DNA from: a virus
DNA: 41,976 nucleotides
Direction: 5' to 3' (one strand)
Virus record (IMG/VR): IMGVR_UViG_3300050821_003682
Span: 1 to 41,976 of that record
Of this stretch, positions 8,567-16,163 are shown one piece after another. A program made the translations under genes and the position numbers. The number at the start of each line of letters is the position of its first letter. Position 1 is the stretch's first letter. The notes beneath the pieces were generated by a model. That model did not search any database. It saw only the letters and a program-made list of their open reading frames with translations, and was not told the DNA's origin.

Positions 8567-8586
8567 TTGTCAGTCAATGCCTGACA
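8567..8586 (+). promoter_or_regulatory. dispersed start-site motif, copy 2
   Basis: TTGTCAGTCAATGCCTGACA, the best match to the consensus. GTCAG and CTGAC form a perfect 5-base inverted repeat around a 7-base loop containing ATG 8577, the start of the 1620-residue protein. No Shine-Dalgarno is present. CTATT lies directly upstream and could serve as a -10-like box. Confidence 0.6.
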
Positions 8587-11500
8587 ACCCAGATCTCACG
8601 AGCGATTTTGCCGGGTACGGGTGGTTTGGCCTAAATCCTGACGGATCAGTTGATACCCAGGACAAGGGACAAGGCGCTTGGGGCGCTAACACTCGGGACC
8701 CGACTCTGCGCGGGGTAGCTTTACCCGAGGACACTATACGTCGCTACATCGGTGACCCGCACTCCTCCGCTATAGAGAACGCGATACTTCGGGGGGCGTA
8801 CCAAGTTGAGGTTACCTCTGGAGACGGTCGCAAGGTCTCGGTTCCGATAGTAGACATAGGCCCAGGAAAGTCCACCGGCCGTGGGATCGATCTCACTTAT
8901 GCCACGGCGAAGGCACTCGGGCTGACTGACGGGACCGGTGTTGTCCATTACCGACTTTACGCCGCAGAGCAAGGCTTGCAACAGCCGCAGGCTAGCAACG
9001 GTGATACCTCTGGTGATTTACCGCCCATTGAGGAAGCGGAGGGCGGGGGGCAAGAAACAGCGCAGACTGAAACTCCGCAGGCCGCGCAAACGATTGACCC
9101 CTCGCCTCTCGGGATGTTCCGGCAACAACACCCGGAATATGCCGGCCAATCGGACGAGGACATTACTAAGAAGCTTTTCCAAATCAAGAGCTTCGGGATG
9201 CAGCAGGACGAGTTTGCGAAAGCGCTCAAAGATCCAAATGGCGCTACAACGATCAAGCAGGCGCAAGCTAAGTTTGAGCAGGCTAAGAACCCGCTTCAGC
9301 GCTTCATGGATCAGAACCCGCAGTACGCGGGGCAAGAAGAGGCGGTCAAGAAGAAGCTTTTCGAGTTATACAAGCCCAAGCATCCGCAGGTAACGCAAGA
9401 CGAGTTTAACCACTTACTTGAGCCGGATGGCGGCCACCAGAGTTGGGCGAAGGTTGTAGCTGACACGACGATAGCAACTGCCAAAAAGCTAATTCCTCAG
9501 ACACAAGTGGCAGGGATGGAGCTTTGGAAGGATCTGAACGAGATGGAGAATACGGCCATAGATCGCAATCTCGATTCTGCTTTTGGGATGGCCTATCCAG
9601 ACGCGACAACTCCCGAGCAGAAACAAGCGTATTACTCCAAGTTCTTTGCGATCAAGGACCAGAGCGAACGCGAGAAAGCCTTCATCGCTGATCTAACCAA
9701 GCAGCCTGGAGCGATGGAGAAACTTCAGCAGCAGGGGAAAGACGTCACACAAGTTGTCGCTGAGTTTGACGCAGGGATGAACGGCTTAGAGCATCGGCAG
9801 GAGATGGAGAAAACCCATGCTTGGATGGGTAAAGTTGTTGGTCAACTCGATAAGGAATCGCAAACGTATCTTCCGGAAGCGCAAGAGAAAGTCGCAACGT
9901 TCTTAGCCCAACAGCCGGCTAATTTGATAATTGCTGCTGTTCCAGGTCTACGAGAAACGGGCAACTACGCCATGCTCGTCGGTCAAAACCGCCAATATCT
10001 TGAGACTAAGATGCCGACGCTGGGGAGCGATCAGATCGACCAGATGGCGCGTAAGATGGCCGATGTTCAGTTCCCGGCGCAAGAGGTGGCTTCGCTTATC
10101 ATGATGAGGGGAGGAGGGGCGCTCACTGCCGGGCTGACTAATAAGGTCATGCGGGCGATTGGTGACGTTGTCCTTTCCGGTGGCGCTGGTGCTGCGGCTT
10201 TCACTAACAACCAGTTGATTCGGAACCTGACTGCGAAACAGCCGTTGACTCAAGGGATACCGGAAGCTGTAGGCGAGGGCTTTGCTGTCGGAGCAATCGG
10301 CGGCGGCATGGGCTTAACGGTGCGCGGTATCTCGCAGTTCCTTTCGACGAGCATGAAAGGAAAGCAGGTCTCGGGCACTCTTGAAAAGGTGTCGATCATG
10401 ACGCCGAAAGAGGCGAACGACTTTGCGGAAGGTGGGAGTGAGAACCCCGTTGTCCAGTCGCGCGACTACACGGCGCTGGATCTCGGGATTGCTGCGACCG
10501 AACAGCACGCGCCAGATCACCCAGCTTTGCAGGAGGCTAAAGATGCTCGCGATGCAGGAAACTCCCAGGAAGCGCAACAGCATCTCGATACGGTCTTGCA
10601 GGATCAGCCGCCAGAGACTCATGAGGCGATCGCATCTACGATCCGCTCGATGGTCGACACTCTCGTTGAAAAGCCGCACGAACGCACGCAGACGCCAGCG
10701 ACCGAATGGAAAGAGCTTGGGGCGGCTGAGACTGAGGCGGACGTTCCGGCGGGTGCTGAGACGAAGGTTGATCCGAAGACTGGGGCTACGTCATGGCGGA
10801 TGCCAGCGAGAGATCAGCAGCCTGAAGTGACCGCTCCATACTTCGGGACCGACGAAGCGCCACGGGAAGGTGTTGAGGTAGCACCACGCGAGAAACCAGA
10901 AGTGGAAGGAACGCCACTCGGATTCATGCCTGAGGACATCTTCAAGGCTGGCCGACGTACGGTTGGTTGGCTGAGTCATTTCACGCACTTCGACGAGTTT
11001 GCTAAGAAATGGAACAACGCGATGGCTCCCGAGCGTAATGCCCAAGAAGCGCGCGATGTGGCGCAGATCGGTCGCGGTACTGTGGCAGGTGAAAAGAACC
11101 AAGCGGTGTTGGCGGTTCGCCAGATTGCCGAGGCAAACAATCTTGACAGCGTTATCAGCGGCGGCCTTAAGAGCGAAAGGCGAGCGCAGGAGTTTACGAA
11201 ATACGGCAAGGCGAAACTAATCGAGATGATCTCGGCTCGTGAGCGCGGTCAAAAGATAGGAGACGAGAAGCTCGACAAGCTGTTCGATTTCTACAACTCG
11301 GTCACCGATTACTTCGGCAAACGCGCGCTCGCTAACGGGCTGAAAATGGATAGTTGGATCGATAACTATTTTCCGCACATGATCAAGGGCGACAAGGCTA
11401 CGCAGGCCGAGGCGGTGTCAAAGATCAAACGCATGTGGGGTGATCCTTCTTTCACGAAGCATCGACAGATCCCTACGACAGATTTGGCGGTGAAACTCGG

Positions 11501-13439
11501 CTACGAGATGCGCAGTTACAATCCGGAGCATGTCATCCAGGCGTACGTCCGCAGTGTTAACCGGGCGATCTCTCAGGTCCAGTTACTCAAGCAGATGGAA
11601 GCCGAAGGCTACGCTTGGAACAAGAAAGACTATGTTCCAGATATCGCGAAGGATTGGCCGGAGATCCGCACGCCTGACGGTGTAACGCGCCACGTCGCGC
11701 CAGACACTAAGCCGGTACTCGATAACATGTTCAGTCTGTCGAGCATCTACGACACGCTGGCGGGGCCGGGAACGCGCCTCGCGGGCATCGTGAAAGGCTT
11801 CACTGGGATAAAGTTCGCTTGGTCGGGCTTTCACGCAGTTCACATCATGGGCGTTGACTTGGCGCAGGCCTTGGCGTCAGTCGAGAAGCGGGCGATGCGT
11901 GGCACGCTCAAAGGGGAGGACTTCATGAATCTCCTAGGACGCGCAACCGGACCCGTCGAGATGGTTCGTAAGGGCGGCGCGCCGTTTGGTTCATATAAAG
12001 GCCAGTTTGGCAATCTGATCGAGGTAATGCGCGGCGAAGCTTCTCCTGAGACGCTGTCCGACGCAGACAAGATCAACCGCCGCGACTTGCTGGAGATGGG
12101 CATTGTCCCGCATGTCAGTCACGATCGAGAGATGGCGTGGACTAATTGGATAAGTCAGCAAGCCAACAAGATTGGACCAGCTTCCAAAGTGGCCGGACTG
12201 GGCTACAAGCTTCTGATCAGCGAGCCGTATCAGAAGTACATGTTTGGGAAACTTATCCCGGCGCTTAAAATCAGTTCTGCGCTCGAAGCCCGAGACAGTC
12301 TCCTGCGCGAGAATCCAAACCTTCGTGCGCCGGAGAACAAGATCCAGCGGATGCGCGAGTACGACCGGATACAGCGCGACATCGAGGGCCGGTTTGGCGA
12401 GATGAACTATGACAACCTCCTTTGGAACGGGATGGCGAAGCAGCTAGGAATCAACGTCCCAACGAGCCTGGGTTGGACGCTAGGTTTCTGGCGAATCTAC
12501 GGTGACGGCGTGACAGATACGATCCGCAAGTTCACGCATTTGGATGAACTCGCAGCCGCCAAGCTGCGCGGCGAAAAGCCCGAGCTAATCACCGAGAGAA
12601 TGCTCTACATGGCTAATTACTCGGCACTGGCGATGATCTCTTGCACTCTCGCTTCTTACGCGGCCACAGGGGCCTATCACGGCATCATGGATGCGTTCTT
12701 TCCTGCGGTCGGGACCGACAAGCAAGGCAAGCCGGTCCGCGTCCGAACGCCGTTCTTCACGACCGAATGGGCGAGCCTGTACGCGCATTACAACAAAGAA
12801 GGGCTCGGATTAGGCGCGCTCGATTACTTTGGAAATAAGCTCAACCCAGGCCTTCAAACAATATGGGAACTCATCAGGAATAAAGACTTCCGAGGGAGAG
12901 AGGTTCGAGATCCCGATGACCCGTGGCCACAACAAAGAGCTGACGATGTGTGGTTCGCGGTAAAGAACCTTGGCCTGCCGATCTCGTTCGAGAATCAACT
13001 AAGCAAGGACAAGGTGCAGGCGCACGAAGGGCTTGCCATGTTCCTTGGTTTGTCCCCTGCTCCGACGTGGACCGGACGAACAGGCGCTGAGAACGACATC
13101 ATGAACGCCTATTTCCAAGAAAAGGGCGAGTCGCCTGCCATGAGCAAAGCAAAGGCGGATGTGTACGACGCCAAGAAAGTCTATCAGCAGGCTATAGTCG
13201 ACAAGGATCCTGGCGCGATTGCTAAGGCAAAGGCTGAGCTACATCGGCTAGGAGTAGCAGACAAAACGATTAACGACGCAGAGAGAACCGCTGCAACACC
13301 TCCTGCGGATCGTCTCTTTAAATATCTTTCGAATAAGAGGCAGATCGCTATTCTTAAATCATTTAATCCTCAGCAACGCGCTCATTATCTCCCGCTCGCC
13401 AAGAAGGAAGTGCAGCATGAATGGTATCAGCAGCATTGA
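8577..13439 (+). CDS. very large ejection-type virion protein with N-terminal RlpA-like double-psi beta-barrel
   Basis: A 1620-residue protein. Residues about 8-128 form an RlpA-like double-psi beta-barrel (PIVDIGPGKSTGRGIDLTYA, candidate acid Asp93), a wall-active fold that could cleave peptidoglycan during DNA entry. Residues 177-216 and 239-281 are two copies of a 40-residue repeat (FxxQxPxYAGQ...KKLF...DEF). The remainder is mostly helical and charged with two hydrophobic stretches (near residues 1075 and 1350), like polyvalent or ejection proteins of podoviruses. The start ATG sits in the dispersed motif. It is the largest gene of the window, and the final 23 bases overlap the next small gene. 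Confidence 0.75.
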   Translation: MPDNPDLTSDFAGYGWFGLNPDGSVDTQDKGQGAWGANTRDPTLRGVALPEDTIRRYIGDPHSSAIENAILRGAYQVEVTSGDGRKVSVPIVDIGPGKSTGRGIDLTYATAKALGLTDGTGVVHYRLYAAEQGLQQPQASNGDTSGDLPPIEEAEGGGQETAQTETPQAAQTIDPSPLGMFRQQHPEYAGQSDEDITKKLFQIKSFGMQQDEFAKALKDPNGATTIKQAQAKFEQAKNPLQRFMDQNPQYAGQEEAVKKKLFELYKPKHPQVTQDEFNHLLEPDGGHQSWAKVVADTTIATAKKLIPQTQVAGMELWKDLNEMENTAIDRNLDSAFGMAYPDATTPEQKQAYYSKFFAIKDQSEREKAFIADLTKQPGAMEKLQQQGKDVTQVVAEFDAGMNGLEHRQEMEKTHAWMGKVVGQLDKESQTYLPEAQEKVATFLAQQPANLIIAAVPGLRETGNYAMLVGQNRQYLETKMPTLGSDQIDQMARKMADVQFPAQEVASLIMMRGGGALTAGLTNKVMRAIGDVVLSGGAGAAAFTNNQLIRNLTAKQPLTQGIPEAVGEGFAVGAIGGGMGLTVRGISQFLSTSMKGKQVSGTLEKVSIMTPKEANDFAEGGSENPVVQSRDYTALDLGIAATEQHAPDHPALQEAKDARDAGNSQEAQQHLDTVLQDQPPETHEAIASTIRSMVDTLVEKPHERTQTPATEWKELGAAETEADVPAGAETKVDPKTGATSWRMPARDQQPEVTAPYFGTDEAPREGVEVAPREKPEVEGTPLGFMPEDIFKAGRRTVGWLSHFTHFDEFAKKWNNAMAPERNAQEARDVAQIGRGTVAGEKNQAVLAVRQIAEANNLDSVISGGLKSERRAQEFTKYGKAKLIEMISARERGQKIGDEKLDKLFDFYNSVTDYFGKRALANGLKMDSWIDNYFPHMIKGDKATQAEAVSKIKRMWGDPSFTKHRQIPTTDLAVKLGYEMRSYNPEHVIQAYVRSVNRAISQVQLLKQMEAEGYAWNKKDYVPDIAKDWPEIRTPDGVTRHVAPDTKPVLDNMFSLSSIYDTLAGPGTRLAGIVKGFTGIKFAWSGFHAVHIMGVDLAQALASVEKRAMRGTLKGEDFMNLLGRATGPVEMVRKGGAPFGSYKGQFGNLIEVMRGEASPETLSDADKINRRDLLEMGIVPHVSHDREMAWTNWISQQANKIGPASKVAGLGYKLLISEPYQKYMFGKLIPALKISSALEARDSLLRENPNLRAPENKIQRMREYDRIQRDIEGRFGEMNYDNLLWNGMAKQLGINVPTSLGWTLGFWRIYGDGVTDTIRKFTHLDELAAAKLRGEKPELITERMLYMANYSALAMISCTLASYAATGAYHGIMDAFFPAVGTDKQGKPVRVRTPFFTTEWASLYAHYNKEGLGLGALDYFGNKLNPGLQTIWELIRNKDFRGREVRDPDDPWPQQRADDVWFAVKNLGLPISFENQLSKDKVQAHEGLAMFLGLSPAPTWTGRTGAENDIMNAYFQEKGESPAMSKAKADVYDAKKVYQQAIVDKDPGAIAKAKAELHRLGVADKTINDAERTAATPPADRLFKYLSNKRQIAILKSFNPQQRAHYLPLAKKEVQHEWYQQH

Positions 13440-13566
13440 ACTAGCGGTATTAGCCGAATTAATTTTAAAAGATTCAAGACCAATGACCGATTGGGAGCGC
13501 AAAGTCGCTGCTGATTTCTTCTGGTCGGAGTTTGAAGATGAGCGACCCGATCCTGACAAAGATTAA
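13417..13566 (+). CDS. small acidic protein, 49 aa
   Basis: ATG 13417 is preceded by AAGAAGGAAG, a good Shine-Dalgarno lying within the end of the large virion gene. The product starts MNGISSIELAVLAELILKD, contains DWERKVAADFFW and ends in an acidic DERPDPDKD tail. It overlaps the next gene by 29 bases. Function not recognised; probably a genuine coupled small gene. Confidence 0.5.
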   Translation: MNGISSIELAVLAELILKDSRPMTDWERKVAADFFWSEFEDERPDPDKD

Positions 13567-13963
13567 TTCCGGCTGGGAAAAGTCTGTCGGCGGCGAGAAT
13601 TACAAAAAAGCCGCAAAATGGCTCCGTTTATTCGTGCAATACACGAAGACAAGTAGCGGAGTTCCCGAGGAACACCAGCCCCAGGCGCATGAATGGATTG
13701 CTTTTTTAATCAATAAGCTGGACAATATTGACGACAAATCCGCTCCAGATGTCATCCAGGCCATTAAATTCGCCCGTCGCCAGCTTAAAGCCCGAGTCAA
13801 CTACGGGTCAGGATTTAGTCAAACCCTCTCCGACGAAGAACGGGAGCGAGCCGCCATCATTGGCAAGCCAATTAAACTTGGCTTTCAGGATTCTTTCCGA
13901 ACGAACGGCGCTGCTGATAGCCCTGACTATGAATTTCTCGATAATAATCTGGACGTTGATTGA
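13538..13963 (+). CDS. hypothetical helical protein, 141 aa
   Basis: ATG 13538 is chosen over an in-frame TTG at 13532. The product is a soluble, mainly helical protein (WLRLFVQYTK, HEWIAFLINKLDNI, DVIQAIKFARRQLKAR) with an acidic C terminus. No motif recognised. It lies between the large virion protein and the membrane cluster, overlapping neighbours on both sides, so it belongs to the late operon. Confidence 0.6.
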   Translation: MSDPILTKINSGWEKSVGGENYKKAAKWLRLFVQYTKTSSGVPEEHQPQAHEWIAFLINKLDNIDDKSAPDVIQAIKFARRQLKARVNYGSGFSQTLSDEERERAAIIGKPIKLGFQDSFRTNGAADSPDYEFLDNNLDVD

Positions 13964-14048
13964 TCCGACTTATTTGAGAATAATCGCTTTCGCCTGTTTT
14001 GCGGTCGCTAGCTTTGTAATTTTGAGGTTTGGTAATTCTCCTGAGTAA
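13929..14048 (+). CDS. possible 39-aa membrane peptide
   Basis: ATG 13929 opens a 39-residue frame (MNFSIIIWTLI at the N terminus, then YLRIIAFACFAVASFVI) with one or two hydrophobic segments. It overlaps the end of the preceding gene and stops just before dispersed-motif copy 3. Its location ahead of the holin-like cluster makes a membrane role plausible. No clear Shine-Dalgarno, so it could be chance. Confidence 0.4.
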   Translation: MNFSIIIWTLIDPTYLRIIAFACFAVASFVILRFGNSPE

Positions 14049-14049
14049 A

Positions 14050-14067
14050 TGTCATGCTATGACTGAC
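14050..14067 (+). promoter_or_regulatory. dispersed start-site motif, copy 3
   Basis: TGTCATGCTATGACTGAC, with perfect arms GTCAT-GCT-ATGAC; ATG 14059 of the next gene starts inside it. Upstream lie TTGAGG and, 17 bases later, GTAAAT, a sigma70-like spacing. This supports a promoter reading for this copy in particular. Confidence 0.6.
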
Positions 14068-14217
14068 ATAATGACGCGATCTTACACCACGCGATGGAGA
14101 CGTAACGCACAGGGGTGGATCGAGTCTTGGGTCTTAGGCGGTTTTCATCGCGACTACGCTTTAAATAAATCCGGTCAGTTTGGCCGGTTTTACAACGGAG
14201 CATGGCACTGGAAATGA
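14059..14217 (+). CDS. small basic Trp-rich protein, 52 aa
   Basis: Starts at the motif-embedded ATG (MTDIMTRSYTTRW) and is rich in Arg, Trp and aromatic residues (WRRNAQGWIESWVLGGF, FYNGAWHWK). No family recognised. The stop overlaps the next ATG as ATGA, so translation is coupled to the AT-hook gene. Possibly nucleic-acid binding from its charge; this is a guess. Confidence 0.5.
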   Translation: MTDIMTRSYTTRWRRNAQGWIESWVLGGFHRDYALNKSGQFGRFYNGAWHWK

Positions 14218-14678
14218 AACGTGGACGCCCGGTAGGCAGCAAGAATAAAGAGTCCGTACCTGAAAATGGGTCATTGCCAATTTTGCGGCGTGTCTACAAA
14301 CAGCTGCAAGAGCTTTCTAACGGATCAGGAATAAAGATCCATCAGGTATGGCTTGATGTTCTAGAGAACGGATTGGTGGCAACTCGTGAGATGTATAGAC
14401 CTTTAACCGATGGTCACAAAACCCTGATCGAATACCGAAAATCACTGCGGGAGCAATTAGATGAAACTGATACGAATGACGATACCGCCGGGCTGGACGG
14501 AACTCGACAAGCTGACCTCGAACGAAATGGACATACTGATCTCGGACTGGTTGGATCGACTGGACTCAGCCCCGAACTACAGCCAGTTGCAGACGGACTT
14601 GACCTTGCTCCTGTCGGACCCGGACTCAGCACCGAGGGTGACGAGGCTACTGGAAGCGATCGAGGAGATGATCAATGA
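14214..14678 (+). CDS. AT-hook protein with run-on C terminus
   Basis: A 154-residue protein from ATG 14214, coupled by ATGA to the gene before. Residues 1-11 (MKRGRPVGSKN) contain a classic AT-hook core, RGRP, which binds the minor groove of AT-rich DNA. Residues 20-80 are helical. From about residue 83 the protein turns low-complexity (Gly, Asp, Thr) exactly where another frame (14461-14691) begins, so the tail may be a run-on caused by loss of a stop. The AT-hook call is good; the full length is doubtful. Confidence 0.55.
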   Translation: MKRGRPVGSKNKESVPENGSLPILRRVYKQLQELSNGSGIKIHQVWLDVLENGLVATREMYRPLTDGHKTLIEYRKSLREQLDETDTNDDTAGLDGTRQADLERNGHTDLGLVGSTGLSPELQPVADGLDLAPVGPGLSTEGDEATGSDRGDDQ

Positions 14679-14691
14679 GCAAGTTGATTGA
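14461..14691 (+). CDS. hypothetical helical protein overlapping the AT-hook gene
   Basis: A 76-residue frame directly preceded by TAG. It has a natural-looking composition with amphipathic helices (SNEMDILISDWLDRLD, RVTRLLEAIEEMINEQVD). It overlaps 218 bases of the AT-hook gene in another frame, and its composition looks more protein-like than the run-on tail it overlaps. No family recognised. Confidence 0.5.
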   Translation: MKLIRMTIPPGWTELDKLTSNEMDILISDWLDRLDSAPNYSQLQTDLTLLLSDPDSAPRVTRLLEAIEEMINEQVD

Positions 14692-14701
14692 TCAATGAGC
14701 A
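14670..14701 (+). repeat. 12-bp direct repeat pair
   Basis: GATCAATGAGCA occurs at 14670-14681 and 14690-14701. The first copy encodes the end of the 76-residue protein, and the second carries the ATG (14695) of the next gene. A small local duplication seems to have created the junction. Confidence 0.7.
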
Positions 14702-14919
14702 GACGATACGACAATGGCCAAGCCTCATGGTCCTATCACGTTTGCAGGAACATGGAGGGACGTTGGTCGGTTGTATCGACAAAGAGGGCAACGATGCCTC
14801 CATGGGAGCAGATCGATGGTCCCTACCAGCACGAGGACGCGGTCAGGATATCGAGGGAAAGGAACGAGCTTCGTGCACGACGGTTACATAGAAATGGTTT
14901 TCGAGCAGATCTGTTGTAA
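14695..14919 (+). CDS. hypothetical basic protein, 74 aa
   Basis: ATG 14695 opens a 74-residue frame (MSRRYDNGQASWSYHVC...) with WSVVSTKRATMPPWEQIDGPY and a basic Arg-rich C terminus (RERNELRARRLHRNG). Three frames are open here. This one has the most protein-like composition and its ATG is at the repeat junction. Function unknown. Confidence 0.45.
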   Translation: MSRRYDNGQASWSYHVCRNMEGRWSVVSTKRATMPPWEQIDGPYQHEDAVRISRERNELRARRLHRNGFRADLL

Positions 14920-14929
14920 AGTGCTGCTT

Positions 14930-14947
14930 TGTCCTGCATTGACTGAC
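14930..14947 (+). promoter_or_regulatory. dispersed start-site motif, copy 4
   Basis: TGTCCTGCATTGACTGAC. It carries a TTG at its centre (14939) rather than an ATG. That TTG opens a five-codon mini-ORF (MTDKL) ending at 14956, whose TGA overlaps the ATG of the next gene (ATGA). Confidence 0.55.
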
Positions 14948-14952
14948 AAGTT

Positions 14953-15255
14953 ATGAATATATTCCAAAAAATAGAGTCCTTCTTCGGTTGGGGGTCAAAA
15001 CCCACTACGCCGCCGGCGCCTTCTCAATTCCAATCCGTAATTGACGAGACTGGAAAAGTTGTTGATACGGTTGAGAACTCAGTAAATACGCTTCAACCGT
15101 TCGTTTCGGTTTATCCACCGCTCGCCGGGTATCTATCGGCAATCGCTATCGCCGTTCATGCGCTGGATAGCTACGTGGATACGCTGGAGACTCCGACTCC
15201 TGTTGCCGTGCCTACGCCGGCCGCGCCGGGAGCGATACCGACGGCCAATCTGTGA
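14953..15255 (+). CDS. small Pro/Ala-rich protein of the lysis-type cluster
   Basis: A 100-residue protein. The N terminus MNIFQKIESFFGWG is amphipathic, the middle (residues 50-78) carries a hydrophobic stretch (YLSAIAIAVHAL), and the C terminus is Pro/Ala-rich and disordered. It begins a row of four small membrane-type genes with overlapping ends (GTGA with the next). A lysis or membrane-accessory role is inferred from position only. Confidence 0.5.
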   Translation: MNIFQKIESFFGWGSKPTTPPAPSQFQSVIDETGKVVDTVENSVNTLQPFVSVYPPLAGYLSAIAIAVHALDSYVDTLETPTPVAVPTPAAPGAIPTANL

Positions 15256-15503
15256 ACTTACTGGCTTTATTGGCTGCTGGTGCTCCATCACAGGTTGGAG
15301 CACCTAATTTTGGGGCTTGGGGGCATTACATTTGGTTCATCGTCATCCTGTGTCTGATTATCTTTGTCGTATGGTGGGCATGGTCGCAACTGGCCGCGAG
15401 AGTTCCTGAACCGCTCCGAACCGTCCTCGTTGTTTTAGGGATTATCGCGCTAGCGTTAGTTGTCATCTTTTATGTTCTTTTGCCCTTAAGCGGGCTTTTC
15501 TGA
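15252..15503 (+). CDS. small membrane protein, holin candidate
   Basis: An 83-residue protein from GTG 15252, overlapping the previous stop as GTGA. Two strong transmembrane segments at residues about 27-47 and 57-78, joined by a short loop with RVPEPLR. Size and topology fit class II holins, but three neighbouring membrane genes compete for that role. Confidence 0.5.
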   Translation: MNLLALLAAGAPSQVGAPNFGAWGHYIWFIVILCLIIFVVWWAWSQLAARVPEPLRTVLVVLGIIALALVVIFYVLLPLSGLF

Positions 15504-15507
15504 CGCT

Positions 15508-15813
15508 GTGAACTTCTTCGTCAATCTGATCTGGAAGCATCTCCTTGCTGCCGTGGTCTCTAATTGGGGCACGACAGTAAACGGACTTATCGGGGCCATC
15601 CTCTTGGCTGGTCCGACCCTGTACCATACCTACATCGAAGGCCATTCATTCCAGACGACCGATTGGGCGCTGGTTGGTACTGCGGCATGGCTTGTCATCT
15701 GGAACGCGCTACGGGCCAAATTCAGTTGGTCTAGTATCCTTGGAGCGATGCTCTCCGGCGCTCCTCGCGCACAGTTGGCTGACATGACTAAGGAGAACAC
15801 CACAAAGAAATGA
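15508..15813 (+). CDS. small membrane protein, holin-like
   Basis: A 101-residue protein from GTG 15508. Hydrophobic segments lie at about 24-40 and 53-69, followed by a polar, lysine-ended tail (TKENTTKK). The pattern fits phage holins that end in a charged C terminus. It overlaps the next gene as ATGA. Assignment rests on topology and context. Confidence 0.5.
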   Translation: MNFFVNLIWKHLLAAVVSNWGTTVNGLIGAILLAGPTLYHTYIEGHSFQTTDWALVGTAAWLVIWNALRAKFSWSSILGAMLSGAPRAQLADMTKENTTKK

Positions 15814-16001
15814 GAAGGCGACGCAGAGGCAGATCAAGGGATGACGACTCAGGTTGGTTATTTTTAATGGTCTTTCTCGCCATCGCTTTAATGGTGAGCC
15901 TGATTGTTTTTGTAGCGTTAGATCCAATGAGAATTCTTTGGCTTCTGGCAGCGTGGTCATTCGGCTACTTCGCGACTTGGTTGTACGGAAAATACTCATA
16001 A
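15810..16001 (+). CDS. small membrane protein with Arg-rich N terminus
   Basis: A 63-residue protein, coupled by ATGA. Residues 2-10 are nearly all Arg, followed by DDD, then transmembrane segments at 16-37 and 41-58. The positive N terminus predicts that it stays in the cytoplasm. Could be a holin or antiholin in the lysis cluster. The stop overlaps the next ATG (TAATG). Confidence 0.5.
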   Translation: MRRRRRGRSRDDDSGWLFLMVFLAIALMVSLIVFVALDPMRILWLLAAWSFGYFATWLYGKYS

Positions 16002-16156
16002 TGCCGACTCCAGCAGACCGTAAGACGCCACACGACGAGCGAGACGACGAGACGATCGATTCTGCGACAGGGATCGGCGAGCAGGATGGTCAGATTTTAG
16101 ACAATACTTCTATAGATCCTGAGATTCAGGATAAAGACAAAGGTTTCCCTACATGA
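16001..16156 (+). CDS. small acidic disordered protein, 51 aa
   Basis: Starts MPTPADRKTPHDERDDETID and stays rich in Asp, Glu, Thr and Gln; no hydrophobic core. It is coupled by TAATG to the membrane gene before and ends eight bases before the glycosyltransferase fusion. No function recognised. Confidence 0.5.
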   Translation: MPTPADRKTPHDERDDETIDSATGIGEQDGQILDNTSIDPEIQDKDKGFPT

Positions 16157-16163
16157 GTGGTTT

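Noticed and set aside
8957-9256. Long opposite-strand frames inside the giant virion gene
   Set aside because: They lie wholly within a strongly supported gene and show no start signals or protein-like composition.
14688-14891. 67-codon frame from TTG at 14688
   Set aside because: It starts in the repeated GATCAATGAGCA block and overlaps the preferred 14695 frame; no support for its start.
14714-14956. Third open frame of 80 codons
   Set aside because: It overlaps a more protein-like frame at 14695-14919 and has no ribosome site; composition looks shifted (many Arg, Ser, Thr).
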